DNA from: JANYJJ01 sp031386065
GTDB taxonomy: Bacteria; Pseudomonadota; Gammaproteobacteria; Burkholderiales; Burkholderiaceae_C
NCBI GenBank assembly: GCA_031386065.1
Contig: JANNBZ010000199.1
Location: 1-19,379, forward strand
Direction: 5' to 3'
DNA: 19,379 nucleotides
The position numbers and the translations under genes are program-made. Under the pieces are notes generated by a model. The model was not told the DNA's origin, ran no database searches, and was given only the letters and a program-made list of their open reading frames with translations. Shown piece by piece: positions 14,367 through 19,379 of the stretch (within the stretch, counting starts at the first letter, position 1; each line of letters starts with the position of its first letter).

Positions 14367-16187
14367 TCAATTCGGCAAAGTGAACACCGTCAAAGAACCT
14401 CCGAGTTCGGTGTACTGGCTAAGTTCCTTGTAGCCACCCACGGCGCCCAGGCCGTCAGAGTCTTTCTCCAGGCCCGCCGCCATGCCGATGCCGGCCCAGC
14501 CGCCAATGCCCGAAAACACGCCGATGTACTGCTTGCCCTTGTGCTCGTACGAGAACACGTTGCCGATGATTCCGGACGGCGTCTTGAACCTGAACAGCTC
14601 CTTGTTGATGTCCTTGTTGTCGACGCACTTCAGGTGGCCTTCCAGCGTGCCGTAGCAGGACAAGCCGCCTGCGGTGTTGAGCGAGCCGCTCCACACCGAG
14701 AACTTCTCGGCCTTGGTCTGCACGATCTTGCCGGTGCCGGCGTTCCAGGCGATGAAGTTGCCCATGCCGCCGTGGCTGCCGGGGGACGGGAACATCGACA
14801 GCGTGGCACCCACGTAAGGCTGGCCAGCGGTGTACTCGACCTTGAACGGCTCGTAGTCCATGCAGACGTGGTTCGTCGGCACATAGAAGAGCTTGGTCTC
14901 TGGGTCGAACGACGCTGGCTGTTGGTCCTTGCTGCCAAGCGCCGCCGGGCAGATGCCCTTGGTGTTGACATCAGCCCCACCTTTCGCGGTGGAGTACTTG
15001 GCGACCACTTGCGGACGGCCCGTCTTCATGTCGACGTTCGTGGCCCAATTCACCGTCGGGTCGTATTTCTCGGCCACCAACAGCTCACCGGTCACGCGGT
15101 CCAGCGTGTAGCCAAAGCCGTTGCGGTCGAAGTGCACCAGCGCCTTCGTCGGCTTGCCCTTGACGTCGATGTCGGCCAGGATCATCTCGTTGATGCCGTC
15201 GAAATCCCACTCGTCGAACGGCGTCATCTGGTAGACCCACTTGGCCATCCCCGTGTCGACATCGCGCGCGAAGATCGTCATCGACCACTTGTTGTCGCCG
15301 GGCCGCTGCGACGGGTTCCAGGTCGACGGGTTTCCGGTGCCGTAGTAAACGGCATTCGTTGCCTTGTCGTAGCTGAACCAGCCCCAGGTGGTGCCGCCGC
15401 CGGTCTTCCACTGGTCACCCTTCCAGGTTTTCAGCGAAGAGTCCTTGCCGACGGGTGCCATCTTGCCGTCGGTCCAGGTCATGGTCTTGGCCGGGTCCAT
15501 CAGCATTTCGGCATCGGGGCCAACGCTGTAGCCCTTCCAGACCTGCTTGCCGGTGTTGATGTCGTAAGCAGCCAAGAACCCGCGCACGCCCCATTCACCG
15601 CCACTGATGCCGGTGATGACCTTGTCTTTGAACACGTGCGGCGCGTTGGTGTTGACGGCTCCGAGCTTCGGGTCGCCGTTCTTGACGCTCCAGATGACCT
15701 TGCCGGTCTTTGCATCCAGCGCCAACAGCATGCTGTCTGCCTGCTGCAGGAAGACCTTGCCTTCGGCATAGGCGAGCCCACGGTTCACCGTGTCGCAACA
15801 CATCTGCGGAATCACCGCAGGGTCCTGCTTCGGCTCGTACTTCCACTTGATCTTTTGCGTGTCGAGGTCGATCGCGAAGACCTTGTTGGGAAACGGCGAG
15901 TGCAGGAACATCGTGCCGTCGATCACCAGCGGCGAGCCTTCATGCCCGCGAAGCACGCCGGTGGAGAATGTCCACGCGACCTGCATCTTGCCGACGTTGC
16001 CCTTGTTGATCTGGTTGAGCTTGCTGTACCGCTGGTTGAACATGTCGCCAGCCTGCATCGCCCAGTTCTTTGAATTGGCGATGTTCTTTTCGACGTCCGG
16101 GTTGGCGAACGCCATCCCTGGAATCGCGACCATCGCCACCGCCACCCGACACCATGAGCGCCAATCTGCTTGCTCGGAAATTCGCAT
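14367..16187 (-). CDS. xoxF: Lanthanide-dependent PQQ methanol dehydrogenase XoxF
   Basis: 606-residue periplasmic quinoprotein that oxidises methanol. Signal peptide about 1-28 (VAVAMVAIPGMAFA). It shows the eight-bladed PQQ propeller family sequence: vicinal disulfide cysteines Cys130-Cys131 (MCCDTVNRG), metal ligand Glu198 in SGGEWGVRG, Asn286 in GTGNPSTW, and DEWDFDG with catalytic Asp328 plus Asp330. That extra Asp two residues after the catalytic one marks lanthanide-type XoxF; calcium-type MxaF has Ala there. Sequence such as GDNKWSMTIFARD and LVHFDRNGFGYTLDRVTGELL is highly XoxF-like, most like clade XoxF5 as far as I recall, though the clade needs a tree. Start ATG 16187 with strong ribosome binding site AAGGAGA. 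No MxaI small-subunit gene is present, as expected for XoxF. First gene of the operon. Confidence 0.97.
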   Translation of the reverse strand: MRISEQADWRSWCRVAVAMVAIPGMAFANPDVEKNIANSKNWAMQAGDMFNQRYSKLNQINKGNVGKMQVAWTFSTGVLRGHEGSPLVIDGTMFLHSPFPNKVFAIDLDTQKIKWKYEPKQDPAVIPQMCCDTVNRGLAYAEGKVFLQQADSMLLALDAKTGKVIWSVKNGDPKLGAVNTNAPHVFKDKVITGISGGEWGVRGFLAAYDINTGKQVWKGYSVGPDAEMLMDPAKTMTWTDGKMAPVGKDSSLKTWKGDQWKTGGGTTWGWFSYDKATNAVYYGTGNPSTWNPSQRPGDNKWSMTIFARDVDTGMAKWVYQMTPFDEWDFDGINEMILADIDVKGKPTKALVHFDRNGFGYTLDRVTGELLVAEKYDPTVNWATNVDMKTGRPQVVAKYSTAKGGADVNTKGICPAALGSKDQQPASFDPETKLFYVPTNHVCMDYEPFKVEYTAGQPYVGATLSMFPSPGSHGGMGNFIAWNAGTGKIVQTKAEKFSVWSGSLNTAGGLSCYGTLEGHLKCVDNKDINKELFRFKTPSGIIGNVFSYEHKGKQYIGVFSGIGGWAGIGMAAGLEKDSDGLGAVGGYKELSQYTELGGSLTVFTLPN

Positions 16188-16192
16188 TGAAG

Positions 16193-16199
16193 TCTCCTT
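16193..16199 (-). promoter_or_regulatory. Strong ribosome binding site of xoxF
   Basis: AAGGAGA on the - strand, 5 nt before the ATG at 16187. It is by far the best Shine-Dalgarno in the xox operon, where most other genes rely on stop/start overlap, and it fixes the xoxF start. Confidence 0.88.
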
Positions 16200-16387
16200 A
16201 TTTGAGGTCACTGAAGCTCGCCTGCATCGAACCGCTGCGAGGCCGACGGCCGTGCGACTTGAAGAAGCCGGCGAAGGCTTCAATGCAAGTTGTGAGCCTG
16301 TTTTTAAATACCGAGAACCGGTGAAATGAAACGGGGCCGCAAGGGTCAGTGCGTCGAGCCAGCGTTGTGATTTCAGCCGCCGCGCTT

Positions 16388-16400
16388 AGGGTGAAACCCT
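16388..16400. promoter_or_regulatory. Palindrome AGGGT-gaa-ACCCT, candidate operator
   Basis: Perfect 5-bp inverted repeat with 3-bp spacer, about 200 bp before the xoxF start codon. It shares its half-site with further copies nearby (16342, 16444-16455, 16465). Shape and size suit a dimeric helix-turn-helix regulator; the regulator is not in the window. Confidence 0.45.
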
Positions 16401-16443
16401 GCTCAAAGGAGTCGTCGGCGCAAATTCGACGCTCATCCGCGCG

Positions 16444-16455
16444 ACCCCTAGGGAT
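16444..16455. promoter_or_regulatory. Imperfect palindrome ACCCCT-AGGGAT, candidate operator
   Basis: Twelve-base near palindrome (5 of 6 pairs match), followed ten bases on by AGGGT at 16465-16469. Its centre is about 55 bp from the centre of the 16388-16400 palindrome. ACCCCT/AGGGGT-type dyads are reminiscent of LuxR/FixJ-class response regulator sites, but this is inference. Confidence 0.42.
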
Positions 16456-16619
16456 AGCCCGAATAGGGTCATTCCGAGTGTTGAGTCGCCGCGCTTTCGT
16501 CGCTCGTCCGGCTGACCGTTGCTGCGCCGAACTGTGGCAATCAATTTCGGCACAGAGTGTTGCAGCGCGATGAACAGACCCGCGAGGGGGGAGGTCGCAA
16601 AAGGACTCAGCGCAAAGCA

Positions 16620-16654
16620 AAAGGTCTTGCAAGTCGATGACTTGCAAGACCTTT
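16620..16654 (-). terminator. Intrinsic terminator after the tRNA gene
   Basis: Perfect 16-bp stem (16620-16635 with 16639-16654) around a 3-nt loop, sequence AAAGGTCTTGCAAGTC and its complement. On the - strand the stem ends in TTTTG. It starts 6 bp beyond the tRNA 3' CCA, so it ends the tRNA transcript and insulates the xox promoter region from it. Confidence 0.85.
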
Positions 16655-16660
16655 GAAAGC

Positions 16661-16737
<77 letters not shown>

Positions 16738-16747
16738 TTAGCCACAA

Positions 16748-16753
16748 ATTATA
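16748..16753 (-). promoter_or_regulatory. -10 box (TATAAT) of the tRNA gene
   Basis: Perfect consensus TATAAT on the - strand, ending 10 bp before the tRNA 5' end. No clear TTGACA-type -35 is seen 17 bp further upstream, where the sequence is GC-rich. Confidence 0.75.
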
Positions 16754-16832
16754 GCGTCCGGCGTACGGGCCTCCGTGCGCTCGTCTTTGCTCCCGAACGG
16801 GCGCCGCTCAGCAACCCTTTCCCGACGCCTGC

Positions 16833-17852
16833 ATGTTCAGTTTTTTCAAGAAAAAACCTCCCGTCGCGGCTTCTCTGCAGCCGCTGCCTGAGCCGGCTCT
16901 GACCGTGGCCGTGGCCGTGGCGGCAGAGCCGGCCGAGCGCCGAAACTGGTTCGACAAGCTTCGCTCCGGCCTGAAAAAGACCGGCTCCAGCATCGCCCAG
17001 GTCTTCACTGGCACGCAGATCGACGACGCGCTGTATGAAGAACTGGAGTCGGCGCTGTTGATGGCCGACGCGGGCGTCAAGGCGACGGCCTACCTGCTGG
17101 CCGACCTGAAGTGGCGGGTGGCGGAAGAGCGCGCTGGCGATCCGGCTGCAGTGAAAGGCCTGCTGGCGAATGCCATCACCGACCTGCTGCGGCCACTGGA
17201 AAAAGCACTCACGGTGGGCGAGGCCTCGCCCACCGTGATGATGGTCGTCGGCGTGAACGGTGCGGGCAAGACCACCAGCATCGGCAAGCTCACGCGTCAC
17301 TTGGCGGCGGGTGGCGCAAAGGTGCTGCTTGCGGCGGCCGACACCTTTCGCGCGGCTGCCAAAGAGCAGCTCGCGGTGTGGGCCGGTCGCACCAATGTCG
17401 AGATCGTCAGCCAGGCCAACGGCGACCCCTCGGCCGTGACCTTCGACGCGGTGGTGGCGGGCAAGGCGCGTGGCTGCGACGTGGTGATCGCCGACACCGC
17501 CGGCCGCTTGCCGACGCAGCTGAACCTGATGGAAGAGCTGCGCAAGATCAAGCGCGTCATCACCAAGGCGCAGGTCGGTGCGCCGCACGAGGTGCTGTTG
17601 GTGGTCGACGGCAACACCGGGCAGAACGCGCTGACGCAGGTGAAGGCTTTCGACGAGGCCTTGCAACTCACCGGGCTGATCATCACCAAGCTCGACGGCA
17701 CGGCCAAGGGCGGCGTGCTGGCGGCCATTGCGCTGTGGGCGCGCGAGCGGCCCGGTGGCGCGGTGCCGGTCTACTTCATCGGCGTGGGCGAACAGCTGGA
17801 GGATCTGCAGACCTTCGACGCGCGCGAATTTGCCAACGCCTTGCTTGGCTGA
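16833..17852 (+). CDS. ftsY: Signal recognition particle receptor FtsY
   Basis: 339-residue SRP-family GTPase that docks SRP-ribosome complexes at the inner membrane. The N-terminal part (about 1-40) is short and basic/alanine-rich (FSFFKKKPP) instead of the long acidic A domain of the E. coli protein. The helical N domain follows (about 40-125), then the G domain: P-loop GVNGAGKTT (140-148), DTFRAAA, DTAGRLP, TKLDGTAKGG and the C-terminal DAREFANALLG. Start ATG 16833 suits the conserved short N-terminus; no good Shine-Dalgarno is seen. It converges with the DUF2726-type gene, leaving 24 bp. Its partner Ffh is encoded about 0.9 kb away on the other strand. Unconnected with the methylotrophy genes as far as visible. 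Confidence 0.97.
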   Translation: MFSFFKKKPPVAASLQPLPEPALTVAVAVAAEPAERRNWFDKLRSGLKKTGSSIAQVFTGTQIDDALYEELESALLMADAGVKATAYLLADLKWRVAEERAGDPAAVKGLLANAITDLLRPLEKALTVGEASPTVMMVVGVNGAGKTTSIGKLTRHLAAGGAKVLLAAADTFRAAAKEQLAVWAGRTNVEIVSQANGDPSAVTFDAVVAGKARGCDVVIADTAGRLPTQLNLMEELRKIKRVITKAQVGAPHEVLLVVDGNTGQNALTQVKAFDEALQLTGLIITKLDGTAKGGVLAAIALWARERPGGAVPVYFIGVGEQLEDLQTFDAREFANALLG

Positions 17853-17876
17853 ACGCCGTGGCAGCTCGGCGGCGTA

Positions 17877-18629
17877 TCAGCGCTTGGCCGCGCGTTTCGG
17901 TGCGGCCAGCGGCGCCGGTGCAGTGTCCAAATCGTCGAACCAGGTCGACGGTGGCGGCTCGGCCAATTCGATCGCCTCGTCTGCGTCCCACGCTTCCGTG
18001 GGGTGCTGGTCGGGCCGGGCCGACGGCTCGCTCTCGTACCTGCGAACAGACGAAGGCGGGTGCAGCGTTGGCGCGGCACCGGGCCCGACCGGCATCTGCG
18101 CCGCGGAGGGCTCACTGTGAGGTCGCGGCAGGATGGCATCGCGCGCCGCCTCGGGTGATGGCAGTGCGGTGTCGATCCACACGTGCAGCGGAATCTTGGC
18201 GGCTTCCAGCACACGGGCCACGCGAAGCTGACGGCGTCGGGTCCGGTGGCCGGTGTCTTCGGGCGCGGCTTGAACTTCGACCACCGCGATGACTTGCGAA
18301 TGGCGGTCGCACACCACCAGGTCGGCGCACAGCTGACCGACGCGGCGCAACCATTCGGAATACGAGTGGCGCGTGGGAACGCGGATGAAGCGTGCCAATG
18401 GCACTTGCGCCAGGATCATGTGCTGCGGCAGCGCGTGGCGCAGCGTGACATAGGCGGTGCGCTCGGCCGCCTTCAGCACGCGGGTGGCTTCGGGCGACCA
18501 CGCTGCCAGCGTGTCGAGTCCGTCGATCGGTCGGTCTTCAGCCTCGTCGCGATCGCGCCGGCGCAGCCACCACCACGCAAGCAGCAGAACGGCTGCCAAC
18601 AGCAGCAAGAGAATCGGGAGTGTGGACAA
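17877..18629 (-). CDS. Membrane-anchored DUF2726-type protein
   Basis: 250 residues. A single N-terminal transmembrane helix (LPILLLLLAAVLLLAWWW) is followed by a basic stop-transfer RRRDRD. The middle domain (about 50-165) matches the DUF2726 pattern: LKAAERTAYVTLRHALP, VPLARFIRV, VGQLCADLVVCDRHSQVIAVVEVQ and a final VARVLEAAKIPLHVW; this family is predicted to have a restriction-endonuclease-like fold, with Asp/Glu-x-Glu type residues in the ADLVVCD and VVEVQ strands. The C-terminal 80 residues are Pro/Ala/Glu-rich and look disordered. Only TTG (18629) is available as a start before an in-frame stop, so this start is tentative. Lies 93 bp after ffh on the same strand. Function unknown. Confidence 0.8.
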   Translation of the reverse strand: MSTLPILLLLLAAVLLLAWWWLRRRDRDEAEDRPIDGLDTLAAWSPEATRVLKAAERTAYVTLRHALPQHMILAQVPLARFIRVPTRHSYSEWLRRVGQLCADLVVCDRHSQVIAVVEVQAAPEDTGHRTRRRQLRVARVLEAAKIPLHVWIDTALPSPEAARDAILPRPHSEPSAAQMPVGPGAAPTLHPPSSVRRYESEPSARPDQHPTEAWDADEAIELAEPPPSTWFDDLDTAPAPLAAPKRAAKR

Positions 18630-18722
18630 GGCGATGCCGAGGTGGATGGCGCTGCGACCTTAACGGCGCGCTGCGCGCTGGTCAATCGGCTGGCGTGTGG
18701 ATGTGCATGCCGGCGTCTTGCC

Positions 18723-19379
18723 TCAGCGCGGGCCGCCCATGCCGCCCATGCCCTTCATGGCGCCCATGCGCTTCATCATTTTCATCATGCCGCCGCCCTT
18801 CATCTTTTTCATCATGTCGCGCATTTGCTCGAACTGCTTCAGCATGCGGTTCACCTCCTGAACCTGAACCCCCGAGCCGGTGGCGATGCGGCGTTTGCGG
18901 GTGGCCTTGATGAGGTCGGGCTTGCGGCGCTCCAGCGGCGTCATCGAGCAGATGATGCCCTCCATGCGGCGCACGTCGCGCTCGGCGCGGTCCATGTCGA
19001 CATTGCCGGCCTTGGCCGTCATTTGCGTCGGCAGCTTGTCCATCAAGCCGGCCAGGCCGCCCATTTTTTTCATCTGGGAAATTTGTGACAAAAAGTCATT
19101 CAGGTCGAACGCGTCGCCCGACTTGACCTTGTCGGCCAGCTTTTGCGCCGCCGCCATGTCGACGCCCTTGCTGACCTCTTCGACCAGCGCGACGATGTCG
19201 CCCATGCCCAGCACGCGCCCTGCGTGGCGCTGCGCGTCGAAGACTTCCAGGCCGTCGATCTTCTCGCTGGTGCCGGCGAACTTGATCGGCGCGCCGGTGA
19301 TCTGGCGCACCGACAGTGCTGCGCCGCCGCGCGAGTCGCCGTCCATCTTGGTCAGCACGATGCCGGTCAGCGGCAGCGC
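18723..19379 (-). CDS. ffh: Signal recognition particle protein Ffh, C-terminal part (cut by window edge)
   Basis: The last 218 residues of Ffh are visible; the frame runs open into the right edge, so the N domain and P-loop are outside the window. Visible are the end of the G domain (TKMDGDSRGGAALSV, GTSEKIDGLEVF) and the linker GMGDIVALVEEV, then the M domain that binds 4.5S RNA and signal sequences: MTPLERRKPDLI, RKRRIATGSGVQVQEVNRMLKQF, and a very methionine-rich end (MMKKMKGGGMMKMMKRMG). The RRIATGSG segment is the SRP-RNA-binding loop. Truncation is only the window boundary, not a pseudogene. Confidence 0.96.
   Translation of the reverse strand, partial: ALPLTGIVLTKMDGDSRGGAALSVRQITGAPIKFAGTSEKIDGLEVFDAQRHAGRVLGMGDIVALVEEVSKGVDMAAAQKLADKVKSGDAFDLNDFLSQISQMKKMGGLAGLMDKLPTQMTAKAGNVDMDRAERDVRRMEGIICSMTPLERRKPDLIKATRKRRIATGSGVQVQEVNRMLKQFEQMRDMMKKMKGGGMMKMMKRMGAMKGMGGMGGPR

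Larger units (their letters stand above)
16188..16617 (-). promoter_or_regulatory. xoxF upstream region, no gene
   Basis: 430-bp stretch between xoxF and the tRNA terminator without a convincing coding frame. It should contain the promoter that drives the xox operon. An AT-rich patch with TATTTAAAAA on the - strand (about 16301-16310) is a possible -10 region, but I see no matching -35, in keeping with activator-dependent transcription. The region also has AGGGT/ACCCT-type half-sites listed separately, and a near direct repeat: AGGGTCAGTGCG at 16342-16353 and AGGGTCATTCCG at 16465-16476 (10 of 12 match). Confidence 0.55.

Noticed and set aside
16198..16647. 149-residue - strand frame in the xoxF upstream region
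   Set aside because: It runs through the tRNA terminator stem, has no recognisable domain and no ribosome binding site; the region is better explained as regulatory.
18723..19379. Truncated ffh as a pseudogene
   Set aside because: The frame is open to the last base of the window; the missing part is simply outside.

Overview
The window reads as chromosomal DNA of a GC-rich methylotrophic betaproteobacterium, probably Burkholderiales. This is inferred from the genes present (bacterial H4MPT-pathway genes, a lanthanide-type methanol dehydrogenase, FtsY/Ffh of proteobacterial type) and from composition; no species is claimed. No phage, insertion sequence or CRISPR was seen.

Left part (1-4776, + strand): end of a formaldehyde oxidation operon. 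It holds fhcD (cut by the window edge), fhcC, a Fae-like protein whose catalytic histidine appears to be missing, a fused PabB-PabC protein that makes p-aminobenzoate (precursor of folate and of methanopterin), and an HAD-IB phosphatase. Gene joints are tight or overlapping.

Middle (4822-16187, - strand, convergent with the first block): one long xox operon of 13 genes with many 4-bp stop/start overlaps. In transcription order: xoxF (lanthanide/PQQ methanol dehydrogenase), a hairpin that looks like an attenuating terminator, xoxG (cytochrome c), xoxJ (periplasmic binding protein), a trypsin-like protease with a TPR-like tail, two unrecognised exported proteins with cysteine motifs, a metallo-beta-lactamase-fold protein, a SoxYZ-like carrier, a YVTN/PQQ-type beta-propeller, an exported SRPBCC protein (MxaD-like), a second MBL-fold lipoprotein with a ruined metal site, a second SoxYZ-like carrier and a thioredoxin-fold protein with CPYC. 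Nearly all products carry export signals, so this is a periplasmic apparatus around methanol oxidation. Methanol would be oxidised to formaldehyde in the periplasm by XoxF, electrons pass to XoxG, and formaldehyde is processed in the cytoplasm through H4MPT (Fae, FhcABCD). The duplicated MBL + SoxYZ 'quinoprotein relay' modules have no established function and are the most interesting content.

Right part (16188-19379): about 470 bp of xoxF upstream DNA with AGGGT/ACCCT-type palindromes, an intrinsic terminator, a CAU-anticodon tRNA on the - strand with a clear TATAAT box, ftsY (+), a DUF2726-like membrane-anchored protein (-), and the C-terminal part of ffh (-), cut by the window edge.
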